Shown: positions 49,689 through 59,164 of the stretch, in pieces
Layout of the letters: each line of letters begins with the position of its first letter
Numbering within the stretch: the first letter of the stretch is position 1
Source: Nonomuraea sp. NBC_00507
GTDB taxonomy: Bacteria; Actinomycetota; Actinomycetes; Streptosporangiales; Streptosporangiaceae
Reading direction: 5' to 3'
Assembly (NCBI RefSeq): GCF_036013525.1
Contig: NZ_CP107853.1
Location: 8,432,001 to 8,496,000 of the forward strand
Length of the DNA stretch: 64,000 nt
The notes under the pieces: model-generated
What the model was told of the DNA's origin: nothing
Seen by the model: only the letters and a program-made list of their open reading frames with translations
Databases searched by the model: none
Position numbers and translations under genes: made by a program

Positions 49689-51045
49689 TCTGCTGCGCGG
49701 CCCGTTCGCCCGCCGACTCGCCCTGGCCTTCGCCGCCCTCGGCCTCGGGGCGGCGGCGCTGACCGCGCTCCTGGTCAACGCGGCTTTCGGGGCTCGATTC
49801 GACGACTATCTCGCCGACCAACAGCACGTGCGCGAGCAGCAGTTGGCCGCACTCTTCGCCGACAGCTACGAGCGTGAGAGCAGCTGGGATCAGCGATCGC
49901 TGGACGAATTGGCGCCGAGCCTTGCCATGACCGGATCCCAGGCGGAGCTCCGCGGACCGAACGGACAGCTCATCTGGTCCCTCGATCCCGGCATGGCGGA
50001 GATGCACCAGGAGATGATGGGCACCAGCCCGCCCGGGCCGCCTCGCGACGTGCCGATCATGGTGGACGAACGCCGCGTCGGCACGTTGACCATCCGGCTC
50101 CCGCAGGGTGCGATCCCCGCCGTGGACAGGGAGTTCCGCACGGCGGTCAACTGGTTGCTGATCGCCGGCGGCATGGCCGCCGGGCTTGTGGCGCTCGCCA
50201 CGGGCTTGTTCTTCGCACGCCGCGCCACGGCGCCGATCATTGAGCTAACTCGGGCCGTCGACGATCTGGCTGCCGGACATCGGGACCGGCGCGCCGCGCT
50301 ATCGTCTCGCGATGAGATCGGCAGGCTCGCCACGGCGTTCAACACCATGGCTGACCGCGTCGAGAAGGAAGACGAGCTGCGTCGCCTGTTCGCCGCTGAC
50401 GTGGCGCATGAACTGCGCACCCCGCTGGCGATCCAGCGCAGCCAGATCGAGGCCATCCAGGACGGCATCGCCGAACCTACATCCGAGGTCATCGACTCCC
50501 TGCACGAGGAGACCCTCCGGCTGAGCCGACTCGTCGCCGACCTGGAAACGCTGGCTTCGGCGGATGCGGCGGCCTTCACACTGGACCGCGGGACGCTGGC
50601 CCTGGACGCGCTTGTGGAGGAGACCGTCGCCGGGCTCGCCGGACAGTTCACGGAGGCGGGAATCGCGCTACGCACCCACCTGGCCAAGGTGCGGGTGGAC
50701 GGCGACGCGGTACGACTGCGCCAGGTCGTCACCAACCTGCTCACCAACGCCCTCAAGTTCGTCCCTGCCGAGGGCGCCACCACCGTCACCCTGCGGCGCG
50801 TCGGTGGACGAGCGGAGTTGAGCGTCGCCGACACCGGGATCGGCATCCCCGACGACGAGCTCCCCCACGTCTTCGACCGGTTCTTCCGCGGCAAGGCCGC
50901 CCGCGCCAGAGGCTCCGGCATCGGCCTGGCCGTCGTCGCCGAACTCGTCGCAGCTCACCACGGCCAGGTCACCGTGGAGAGCCGGGCGGGACATGGAACC
51001 ACCTTCACGGTCGTTCTGCCCGCCTGCGATGAGGCGGCACGGTAG
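49681..51045 (+). CDS. Membrane sensor histidine kinase
   Basis: A 454-residue kinase: TM1 (residues about 10-35), a 110-residue extracytoplasmic sensor, TM2 (near 155-180), HAMP, HisKA with phospho-His in DVAHELRTPLAIQRS, and a complete ATPase (NLLTNALKF N box, DTGIGIPDDEL G1, FDRFFRGK F, GSGIGLAVV G2). The sensor contains MAEMHQEMMGTSP, a Met/His cluster that could bind copper; together with the Met-rich neighbour this suggests copper sensing (inference). Confidence 0.9.
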   Translation: MRDLLRGPFARRLALAFAALGLGAAALTALLVNAAFGARFDDYLADQQHVREQQLAALFADSYERESSWDQRSLDELAPSLAMTGSQAELRGPNGQLIWSLDPGMAEMHQEMMGTSPPGPPRDVPIMVDERRVGTLTIRLPQGAIPAVDREFRTAVNWLLIAGGMAAGLVALATGLFFARRATAPIIELTRAVDDLAAGHRDRRAALSSRDEIGRLATAFNTMADRVEKEDELRRLFAADVAHELRTPLAIQRSQIEAIQDGIAEPTSEVIDSLHEETLRLSRLVADLETLASADAAAFTLDRGTLALDALVEETVAGLAGQFTEAGIALRTHLAKVRVDGDAVRLRQVVTNLLTNALKFVPAEGATTVTLRRVGGRAELSVADTGIGIPDDELPHVFDRFFRGKAARARGSGIGLAVVAELVAAHHGQVTVESRAGHGTTFTVVLPACDEAAR

Positions 51046-51161
51046 CCGACGCCCCGTTAACCGATGTCAGCCCGACGAGCGACACCGAATACGTAGTTGC
51101 TGCCGACGGGACTTCGCCAGTCTGGCCCGCACCCACCGCGAACTCATCCGTATCCCACCAC

Positions 51162-51422
51162 CTACCCGATGCCTCCACCCATGGAGTGGCCGGTCGCCGA
51201 GGAATTTCTCGCGAAGCGCGACGAACTCGAATGGCACACCTGATGACCTGCGCGTTGCCATCGACCCGGACGGCAGGGTCGGGCGTCCCGCAGGTAACCC
51301 GGCACCAACGGCAGACAGCACGGAGAGGCGAAGGTGATGGCACCCGCCGCCAGCGCGATCGGCGCGGCCAGCAACAGCGGACCGGCGGTGACCACCTCAG
51401 AGACATCCGACAACATCAACAC
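51162..51422 (-). pseudogene. 5' remnant of a CcdA/DsbD-like thiol transporter gene
   Basis: The first about 45 residues (GPLLLAAPIALAAGAITFAS, PCCLPLVPGYLRD) match the start of CcdA, with its PC motif in TM1. After LRD the text becomes Arg/Ser-rich and unrelated, so the other five helices are gone. The BlaI-like dyad lies 14 bp before its start. The gap 51046-51161 holds nothing recognised. Confidence 0.6.
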
Positions 51423-51435
51423 GACCGCCTATACG

Positions 51436-51450
51436 CCTAAGTTACTTAGG
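51436..51450. promoter_or_regulatory. Best copy of the BlaI-like operator
   Basis: CCTAAGTTACTTAGG, two perfect 7-bp arms around one central base. Immediately upstream of the ccdA remnant on the minus strand, where TATAGG could be the -10. Confidence 0.6.
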
Positions 51451-51509
51451 GAATTCTAGGAACGGTCATGGCCGCTCTCCTCACCGGGACGGCCACGGCG
51501 CCGATCGGG

Positions 51510-51923
51510 TCACGAAGCGAGGAGGCTGGCGTGCAGTTGCTGGTTGACTTCCAGCGCAATTACGGCCAGAGCCAGCACGACGAGCAGAGGCTTGCTCCAA
51601 CGCCACTCGATGGTCAGCCAGCGGCCGGACAACGCACCCACCAGATGGCGCATCAGCGCCAGCACCGCACCGACGCCCAGCACCGGGCTCAGCGGGTTGT
51701 AGGTCCAGGCCAGGCGCCACTCTGTGAGCATGGTGTAGCGCAATGCCCGTGTGCCGCCGCACAGCGGATCCATGATCTCAAGACGATGCAACGGAGAATG
51801 CAGATCGACAGGCGGCAACCCGAAGATCGCGAGCATGGCGCCAACGAGCAGACCGGCTGTGGCGACATACGTCCACACCCGGTGCCGATCCGACGAGTCC
51901 CAGCGCAGGCCCACAGAGGCCAC
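51510..51923 (-). CDS. DUF2752-family membrane protein
   Basis: A 137-residue protein with three TM segments and the DUF2752 core LEIMDPLCGGTRALRYTMLTEW and YNPLSPVLGVGAVLAL. Function unknown. GTG 51923 is preferred: TAAAGT lies 7 bp upstream, the arrangement of a leaderless promoter, and a strong hairpin sits further upstream, outside the gene. Longer in-frame starts (GTG 51977) would run through that hairpin. Confidence 0.65.
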   Translation of the reverse strand: MASVGLRWDSSDRHRVWTYVATAGLLVGAMLAIFGLPPVDLHSPLHRLEIMDPLCGGTRALRYTMLTEWRLAWTYNPLSPVLGVGAVLALMRHLVGALSGRWLTIEWRWSKPLLVVLALAVIALEVNQQLHASLLAS

Positions 51924-51946
51924 ACGCCCGACTTTATACGAGGACG

Positions 51947-51975
51947 GGAGGTGCAGGGATTTACCCTGCACCTCC
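51947..51975. terminator. 12-bp perfect hairpin upstream of the DUF2752 gene
   Basis: GGAGGTGCAGGG / CCCTGCACCTCC (51947-51958, 51964-51975) with a 5-base loop. Could terminate transcription from the sulfur operon side before the leaderless promoter of the DUF2752 gene. Confidence 0.6.
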
Positions 51976-52254
51976 ACCCATGATTTCCGCCTCGCCCGGC
52001 GCGCTCCTGCTCTGGCGCGATGTGATCGTCGGTGTGCAGTGGCCGGCAAGGTCTCCCGAAACGAACAGATCTTGGGTGGACGCGGGGCACTCCCGCTCGC
52101 CCTGGGGCCCAAGGCAGGTTGGTAGGCGTGGAAGAGCCGCCGCAGTGGTGGCGATGAGGCGCCGGACCGAAGGCGTCGGAGGTCGCCGCGGTCACCGTTG
52201 CCAAAGGCGGCGACAACATCTGGTGTACGTTCCGGTGTTCGCCATGAGTCGCTC

Positions 52255-53028
52255 TCACAGCAGCGCACCCGCGGCGACCACGGGCGCCAGCGCCAGCACA
52301 GTCCAGGCGAACCAGCGGTGCACCTGCCCAGCCGGCAGCCGTGCGGCTATGCGTCCCGCGGCCAGGGAGGTGAGCAGGGCCGTGCCGGCGAAGGCGGCCA
52401 CGATGCCGTAATCCAGGTGCGCACCAGCGTGTCCGGCGAACCCGGCCGCCGAGTTGATCAGGATGATGACCAGCGAGGTGCCGACGGCCTCGGTGGCGGT
52501 CAGGCCGAGCAGCAGGCTGAGCGCGGGCACGACGGCGAATCCGCCGCCGACGCCGAGCACGCCGGTCATGAGCCCTACTCCGGCGCCCGCGGCGAGCGTG
52601 CGCGGCAGGCAGCGGCGGCGGTTGATCCGTCCCGTTTCGGTACGGCAGGCGCCGCCGCTGGACTCCCGGCCGCGGAGCATGCGTACGGCCACCACGGCCA
52701 TGATGACGGCGAAGGCGGGCAGCAGCAGCGCGTCCGGCAGGCCGCGGCCGAGGAGCGCGCCGGCCAGCGCGGCGGGAACGCCGCTCACGGCGAACACGGC
52801 GGCCACGCTCCAGCGCACCTGCCGCCCGCGCAGGCGTGGGATGAGGGCGCCGATGCTGGAGACGGCCACGACGACCAACGCGGTCGGGATCGCGACCGCC
52901 ATGGGCTGGCCGGCGCCGTACACCAGCACGGGCACGGCCAGCACCGAGCCGCCCGCGCCGAGCAGGCCGAGGCTGACGCCCACGACCACGGCGCCGATCA
53001 GCACCAGGGCGAGCGTCGCCGTCGTCAT
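52255..53028 (-). CDS. TauE/SafE (TSUP) sulfite or sulfur-oxyanion exporter
   Basis: A 257-residue membrane protein with two repeated halves, each beginning with a Gly-rich TSUP motif ([40 protein letters not shown]). In cst operons this family exports sulfite/thiosulfate or related products. ATG 53028 overlaps the rhodanese gene stop (ATGA). Last gene of the sulfur operon. Confidence 0.85.
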   Translation of the reverse strand: MTTATLALVLIGAVVVGVSLGLLGAGGSVLAVPVLVYGAGQPMAVAIPTALVVVAVSSIGALIPRLRGRQVRWSVAAVFAVSGVPAALAGALLGRGLPDALLLPAFAVIMAVVAVRMLRGRESSGGACRTETGRINRRRCLPRTLAAGAGVGLMTGVLGVGGGFAVVPALSLLLGLTATEAVGTSLVIILINSAAGFAGHAGAHLDYGIVAAFAGTALLTSLAAGRIAARLPAGQVHRWFAWTVLALAPVVAAGALL

Positions 53029-53585
53029 CGGCGACAGGCCTGCGCGAGCGCGGCGGCGGGGTCGGTGGCGGCCGCCCGGTTGTACGGCAGCCGGGCCAGC
53101 AGCAGTCCCATCGTGCAGGTGTCGCTCGCCCCGGCATAAGTCAGCCCGGCCCCGACGAAGGCGGTGACGAGCAGGCTCCAAGGCGTCAGGAGGCTCAGCA
53201 GGACTGAGACGAGGACCAGCAGACCGGCCACGAGACGGACCTGCCGTTCCAGGCTCCAGCGCTGCCGACCGCGGGTGACGGGCGCGCCGGACGCGAGCCA
53301 GGCGTTCATGCCGCCGGTCATGACCAATGACGTGGACAGCCCTGCCCCGGCCAGCATGGCGTGCGCGGTGCTGGCCCGGGCGCCGGACTGGCAGACGAGC
53401 ACGACTTGGCCGGGCGCGGCGTCGCTGAGCTGGGGAAGATGGCCCTGCAGCCGGTCCAGGGGCACGTTCACGGCGCCGTCGATGTGCGCGGTCTCGAACT
53501 CGGCGGGGGTACGCACGTCCAGCAGCAGAACGTCGGCATCGGTGGCGGTCATGGCGCGGGTGGTGGCCACGTCGATGGTGGTCAA
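53025..53585 (-). CDS. Rhodanese fused to a DUF2892 membrane domain
   Basis: A 186-residue protein. Residues 1-105 are a rhodanese with active-site Cys in [10 protein letters not shown] and substrate motif [16 protein letters not shown]. The C-terminal part has two TM helices ([33 protein letters not shown]) and [14 protein letters not shown], as in DUF2892. It transfers sulfane sulfur at the membrane. TTG start at 53585 with GGAGA upstream. Confidence 0.85.
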   Translation of the reverse strand: MTTIDVATTRAMTATDADVLLLDVRTPAEFETAHIDGAVNVPLDRLQGHLPQLSDAAPGQVVLVCQSGARASTAHAMLAGAGLSTSLVMTGGMNAWLASGAPVTRGRQRWSLERQVRLVAGLLVLVSVLLSLLTPWSLLVTAFVGAGLTYAGASDTCTMGLLLARLPYNRAAATDPAAALAQACRR

Positions 53586-53648
53586 GAGGGGTTCTCCGTT
53601 CAGATGGTCGGGACTACTCAGACGGCAGGTTCGACCGGTCGGGGCTGC

Positions 53649-54971
53649 TCAGGCGGCCAGTGCGGCGGCGACCTGAGGGGCTCCGGCTCCGGTGAGCACG
53701 ACGGGCTCGAAGCCGTGGCGGGTCAGGATGGTGGCGGCGATGGCGGCGCGGCGGCCGGAGCCACAGGTCACCAGGACCGGCCGGCCCGGGTCCAGTTCGG
53801 CGGGGATGCCGTCGGTGAGCAGGTCCGGCAGGAAGCGCTCGCTCGCGCCCGGCAGCGGGGCGGCACTGCGTTCGCTGGGCATGCGCACGTCCAGGACCTG
53901 GGCGCCGGTCAGCCGTTCCAGGAACGCCGGCAGCTCGGCCAGCTCGAAGCGGGCGGTGGCGGCCGTGCCGAGGTCGTGGATGACGCCGCGCACGTCGTCG
54001 AGTCCGATCCTGGCGAGCTGGGTGCGGGCTTCGGCGACGTCCTGGCCAGGCTCTGCCACCAGGGCGATCGGCTCGCCGTACCGCAGCAGCCAGCCGGCCC
54101 AGCTGCCGAAGTCCTCACCGAGCTCGATGCCGGTCGCGCCGAGCAGGAACCCGGCGGCCTGCGCGGCCCGGGGCCGGATGTCGAGCACCTGCTCCTCATC
54201 GGTCAAATCGGCCACCGTGATCTCGGGCAAATCCGAGCTTGGAACCGAACGTGCGCCGAGGAGGTTGGCCGGCCCCATGTGCGCGTAGAAGGCGGGGATG
54301 GGCATGGGCTCAGCCAGCAGCTCGTCGGCGAGCGCATCAGCGGAGGGCAGCGCGAGGAGCGGGTTGCCGTCCTGCTCGGCGCCGATGGTGGAGGTGTAGC
54401 GGCCCGCGCCGGTCGTGGTGCAGAACGATCCCTCGCCGTGCGTCGGGAACAGGCCGACGTCGCGGGGCAGCGCGGCCAGCCGGTGCAGCGAGCCGTACTG
54501 CAGCCTGGCCAGAGTGCCGGCGCGCTCAGGCCCGAGCAGGTCGGGACGACCGGCCGAGGCCACCAGCAGACTGCCCCCAGAGAACACCGCCACCGGCTCC
54601 CCGTCGATCAGCACCAGATAGCTGGTGTGCTCAGGCGTGTGCCCAGGAGTATGCATCGGCCGAATACTCAGGCTGTCGCCGCCGTCCAGGTCCTCCAGGT
54701 GAAAGGCCGGCGTGTGCGGATATGAGGCCGCCGCGCCAGCCGGCAGCACCAGCTCCGCGCCAGTACGCAAAGCGGCATGGCGCGCGCCGGAGACGTAGTC
54801 GTTGTGTAGATGAGTTTCCAGCACGTACCGCAGCTCCAGGTCGCGTTCCGCCGCGACGTCCAGGAACCGGTCGATGTCACGCTGCGGATCGACGAGCACA
54901 CCCTTGCCTTCATGGGCGAGCAAGTAGCTCTGGTCGCCCAGTCCAGGCGTGCGAAACGTGACGATCTCCAT
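53649..54971 (-). CDS. MBL-fold persulfide-dioxygenase-like enzyme with rhodanese domains (CstB-like)
   Basis: A 440-residue protein. The N-terminal metallo-beta-lactamase fold has LETHLHNDYVSGARHA, MHTPGHTPEHTSY and an FSGGSLL ligand region, the Fe(II) persulfide dioxygenase pattern. Two rhodanese-like domains follow; the first has no Cys loop, the second has VTCGSGRRAAIAA. CstB-type enzymes turn persulfide into thiosulfate/sulfite. ATG 54971 with GGAAGGA upstream. The operator lies 26 bp further up. Confidence 0.87.
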   Translation of the reverse strand: MEIVTFRTPGLGDQSYLLAHEGKGVLVDPQRDIDRFLDVAAERDLELRYVLETHLHNDYVSGARHAALRTGAELVLPAGAAASYPHTPAFHLEDLDGGDSLSIRPMHTPGHTPEHTSYLVLIDGEPVAVFSGGSLLVASAGRPDLLGPERAGTLARLQYGSLHRLAALPRDVGLFPTHGEGSFCTTTGAGRYTSTIGAEQDGNPLLALPSADALADELLAEPMPIPAFYAHMGPANLLGARSVPSSDLPEITVADLTDEEQVLDIRPRAAQAAGFLLGATGIELGEDFGSWAGWLLRYGEPIALVAEPGQDVAEARTQLARIGLDDVRGVIHDLGTAATARFELAELPAFLERLTGAQVLDVRMPSERSAAPLPGASERFLPDLLTDGIPAELDPGRPVLVTCGSGRRAAIAATILTRHGFEPVVLTGAGAPQVAAALAA

Positions 54972-54996
54972 CCGAGTCTTCCTTCCACAGCTCAAG

Positions 54997-55010
54997 TACC
55001 CTGGGGGGTA
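54997..55010. promoter_or_regulatory. CstR/CsoR operator of the sulfur operon
   Basis: TACCCTGGGGGGTA: arms TACCC/GGGTA with 4-bp spacer. On the minus strand it overlaps a TATACC -10 element. It is the exact reverse complement of the site at 55343-55356. Confidence 0.75.
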
Positions 55011-55073
55011 TATGACAGGCACAATCTGGCCCTTCGGGCGTTCGACGAGGATCCCGACGACCCTCTAGGCGCG

Positions 55074-56022
<949 letters not shown>

Positions 56023-56038
56023 TTCCTAGCAGGGGATG

Positions 56039-56449
56039 TCACTCTCGCTGCAGCGTGGTTGGCGTGGGTGTAGTGAGGTGGGAGACGGGTAGGCCGGCGC
56101 TTTTCCAAGCTTGGAAGCCGCCGATGACATCGGTGGTGTTGTGCAGGCCGAGTTGTTGCAGGGTTGCGGCGGCCAGGGAGGAGGAGTAGCCCTCGTCGCA
56201 GAGCACGATCCAGGTGGTGTCGCGGCTGGTGGCCTCGGCGATCCGTCTGGTGCTGCTGGGGTCCAGCCGCCATTCGAGGTGATTGCGTTCGATGACGATG
56301 GCGCCGGGGATCTCGCCGTCGGCCAGACGTTGGTAATGGGGGCGGGTGTCGACCAGCCTAGCGCCGTTGCCGACGGCTTCGGCGGCTTGGAGCGGATCGA
56401 GACGGTGCAGGCGGGCACGTGCGACGGCGAGCATCTCGTCGATGGTCAT
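56039..56449 (-). CDS. Single-domain rhodanese-like sulfurtransferase
   Basis: A 136-residue protein: LVDTRPHYQRLADGEIPGAI at the start of the fold, active-site loop WIVLCDEGYSSSLAA with Cys present, and GGFQAWKSAGLPV at the end. It transfers sulfane sulfur to a nucleophile. ATG at 56449 with GGAAGA upstream. Cargo of the transposon-like unit inserted beside the sulfur operon; its gene end is 17 bp from the IS end. Confidence 0.85.
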   Translation of the reverse strand: MTIDEMLAVARARLHRLDPLQAAEAVGNGARLVDTRPHYQRLADGEIPGAIVIERNHLEWRLDPSSTRRIAEATSRDTTWIVLCDEGYSSSLAAATLQQLGLHNTTDVIGGFQAWKSAGLPVSHLTTPTPTTLQRE

Positions 56450-56486
56450 GGGCGGATCTTCCTCTGGCTGAGGTGGGATGGGCGGG

Positions 56487-57287
56487 CTACCGCTGTGCAT
56501 CGTGGCCCAGGTAGTCGGTCAGTACGGGTGCGAGGATCTCGGCGGGGACGACATGACCCTGCCCCTGGAGGACCTGGTATTGCCCATGCGGCATGGCGTC
56601 GGCGATCTGCCGGCCCGCCTCGACCATCCACTCAGCGCTGGTGCTGCCGCACAGGACCAGTGTCGGGATGGCGACGCCGCTGGCCTGCTCGATCGGTGTG
56701 CGGCCTGCTCTGCTGGTTTGGCTTAGGACCTCAAACGGATCGTGGGGAAGGGTGTGCGCGTTCGCCTGTGTCGCGGGGTCATGGCTCATGTGCTCGATCA
56801 GCTCGGGCGGCAGCCCGGTGAGGGCCAGGAACGCCGTGACCGCCTCGGCGCGGCGGTCCTGGGCGAGCAGCGCAGTGATGGTGGCGAGCTGGGCTTGCGT
56901 CCTATCGCGTTCTTCTTGGTCCTCCTGCAGGGAGAAGGGGGGCTCATGGAGGACAAGCCTGGTGATGGGCAGGCCGTGCGCGGCGGCGTGCAGCGCGAGG
57001 GCCGCTCCGGAGGAATGGCCGTACACCGCCGCCGTCCCTCCGGCCTCGGTGATGAGCGCCGCCAGATCTTCGATCTCGCGCTGGACCGCGTACGGTGCGG
57101 TGTCGTCGCTGTCGCCTCGTCCCCGCCGGTCGTAGTTGATCACTGTGAAGGTGCGCGCCAGTTCCTCGGCGAGGGCGCGCGTGGCTGAACGGTCGCAGAG
57201 CGCCCCGGTCACCAGGACGACCGGCGGGCCATCCCCGAGCCGATCGAAGACGATGGGAGTGCCGTCGGCCGATTTCACGGTGTTCAT
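56487..57287 (-). CDS. Alpha/beta-hydrolase
   Basis: A 266-residue hydrolase. Oxyanion region LVTGALCDR, nucleophile Ser in VYGHSSGAALALH, acid region VLCGSTSAEWM and His in GQGHVVP. No substrate motif recognised. ATG 57287 with AGGAG upstream. It is divergent from the dead ECF41 sigma gene, a common arrangement for ECF41 and its partner, and 37 bp upstream of the rhodanese gene on the same strand. Confidence 0.85.
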   Translation of the reverse strand: MNTVKSADGTPIVFDRLGDGPPVVLVTGALCDRSATRALAEELARTFTVINYDRRGRGDSDDTAPYAVQREIEDLAALITEAGGTAAVYGHSSGAALALHAAAHGLPITRLVLHEPPFSLQEDQEERDRTQAQLATITALLAQDRRAEAVTAFLALTGLPPELIEHMSHDPATQANAHTLPHDPFEVLSQTSRAGRTPIEQASGVAIPTLVLCGSTSAEWMVEAGRQIADAMPHGQYQVLQGQGHVVPAEILAPVLTDYLGHDAQR

Positions 57288-57361
57288 GCCGCTCCTGTTC
57301 GCGCGGTTGATTGATGTGCGTTCATCGGTAGGACTGTCACTGTGGGGCAGAATCGTCGCTT

Positions 57362-58352
57362 GTGAGCGACGTGTTTTCCGCACCGGCCGCGGACACGACA
57401 GCCCAGGATGCGGAGGATCTCGACCTGACCCGGGCGCGCGCCGGGACGATGCCGCCTTCACCCGCCTGGTGACGCCGTTGCGCCGGCAACTGCACGCGCA
57501 TTGCTATCGGATGCTCGGTCGGCTCACGACGCCGAGGACGCTTTCCAGGACGCCCTGCTACGGGTCTGGCGGGGCTTGGCGCGCTTTGAGGGGCGCAGCT
57601 CGCTGCGCTCGTGGCTGTACGCGGTGGCCACTCGGACCTGTCTGGATCTCATCGCGGCCCGTAACCGGCGGGCTCTGCCGTTGGATCTCGGCCCGTCCAG
57701 CGACCGCGCCGTGGTCGACGGCGCCCCGCTGGCCGATGTCGCCTGGCTGGGCCCCTACCCGGATGCGGATCTGGCCGATGGGCCGGCCGCTCCGCATGCC
57801 CGCTACGAACAACGGGAAGCCGTGGAGCTCGCCTTCGTTGCCGCCCTTCAGTACCTGCCGGGCAACCAGCGTGCGGCGCTGCTGCTCATCGACGTGCTCG
57901 GCTTCGGCCCCAACCGAGGTCGCCACCATGACAAACACCTCAACTACGGCGGTGAACTCGGCCCTGGCGCGAGCTCGACGACGCACGCCTGCGCGACCTC
58001 GTCGCCAGGTCGCCATCGCGCTAGAACGCGGCGACGCCGACGCCCTGATCGGGATGCTGACAGAGGACGTCACCTGGTCCATGCCGCCGCTGCCGACTGG
58101 TACTACGGCATCGCGGCCGTCACCGACTTCGCCGTGCGGGTCCCCTGAAACGACGCTGGCGACATCTGTCGACCCGTGCGAACGGCCAGCCCGCCGTGGG
58201 TTTGTACCTGTGGGACGACGCTATGTGCTCGCACGTGGGCTGGATGATCACGGTCCTCACCTTGCGCGGCGAGCATCGCCGAGATCACCTCATTCATCGG
58301 CGCCGACCTCTTCACGCTGTTCGGGCTGCCGGCCTCGCTGACCAGGAGGTAG
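57362..58352 (+). pseudogene. ECF41-type sigma factor (SigJ-like), multiply frameshifted
   Basis: GTG at 57362 starts an N-terminal piece. The sigma2 region (AEDAFQDALLRVWRGLARFEG) is in another frame from about 57510. Sigma4 (EVATMTNTSTTAVNSALARAR) is in a third from about 57915. The fused SnoaL-like C-terminal domain ([53 protein letters not shown]) is also broken. At least four indels mean no functional factor. It ends 26 bp before the right IS fragment. Confidence 0.75.
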
Positions 58353-58378
58353 ATGGGCAGGCTGGGACCGCGACAACC

Positions 58379-58654
58379 CAGCGCTTCAGGAGGGATGGCC
58401 GATCGCGACCGGCGTGATCGAAGGCGCCTGCCGTCATCTGATCGCCGACAGATTCGACCTCTCCGGAGCACGCTGGGGCCTGACCGGAGCCGAGGCGGTG
58501 TTAAAACTCCGCGCGCTGACCGCCAATGGGCATCTCGACGATTACTGGAGCTACCACCTCGCCCGGCAACACGATCGTGTCCACCAGACCAGCTACCAGG
58601 ACGGATATGCCCTCACTGCTTGATCGCTCCGGTCACTGAGAACGAGCTACACCC
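58379..58654 (+). mobile_element. Truncated ISKra4-like end, right copy
   Basis: 276 bp nearly identical to 55646-55371 reversed; one difference seen (AACGGG vs AATGGG in the transposase C-terminus). Only the outer terminal repeat (58638-58654) is present. The transposase tail reads through to the stop at 58621-58623. Confidence 0.75.
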
Positions 58655-58663
58655 TTCCGACAT
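58655..58663. repeat. 9-bp target duplication, right copy
   Basis: TTCCGACAT directly after the right terminal repeat, matching 55362-55370. Confidence 0.8.
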
Positions 58664-58716
58664 TTAATCCCAAATTCGGGCAGGCTAACCACCAGAGGCA
58701 CGCCTGCATCGGTCAA

Positions 58717-59136
58717 TCACGCGTGAGGTGTGGTCGGGACAAGGTGAACGCGTTCCGCAAGCATCGCCTGAAAGTCCGCGCAACTGGCAAAGTCCTCGTG
58801 GTCGCAGTTCAGCGCGCAGTCGATCAGCTCGAGCGACGCCTGCGCCTGAGCGATACGCCGCTCCAGGTCGCCGCGATGGCGGTGGAGGATCTTCCGCCGG
58901 ACGACCGGGTCAGAGGTGGTGAGCATCGCGCGGAGATCTTCCAAGGCGATGCCTGCTTCCCTGGCTCGCAGGATCACCGCGATGCGGTAGAGATCGTCGC
59001 GGCTGTAGCGGCGGCGTTCACCCTCGACACGCATGGGAGCGAGCAGTCCCATCGACTCCCAGTGCCGCAAAACGTGGGGTGCCAGTCCGAAGCGGGCCGC
59101 CACTTCGCCGATCGCCATCTCCGGATTTGACCTCAT
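58717..59136 (-). CDS. MerR-family regulator
   Basis: A 139-residue protein: MerR HTH (AIGEVAARFGLAPHVLRHWESMGLL ... RRRYSRDDLYRIAVI) and a coiled-coil dimer helix, then a C-terminal Cys/His cluster (DCALNCDHEDFASCADF) that could bind a metal or sense thiols. Divergent from a methyltransferase gene with only about 28 bp between starts, as in typical MerR-controlled promoters. ATGs at 59118, 59136 and 59154 are possible; 59136 chosen. Confidence 0.8.
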   Translation of the reverse strand: MRSNPEMAIGEVAARFGLAPHVLRHWESMGLLAPMRVEGERRRYSRDDLYRIAVILRAREAGIALEDLRAMLTTSDPVVRRKILHRHRGDLERRIAQAQASLELIDCALNCDHEDFASCADFQAMLAERVHLVPTTPHA

Positions 59137-59164
59137 GTCGACATTAAGTCGCATGGTGACGTGT

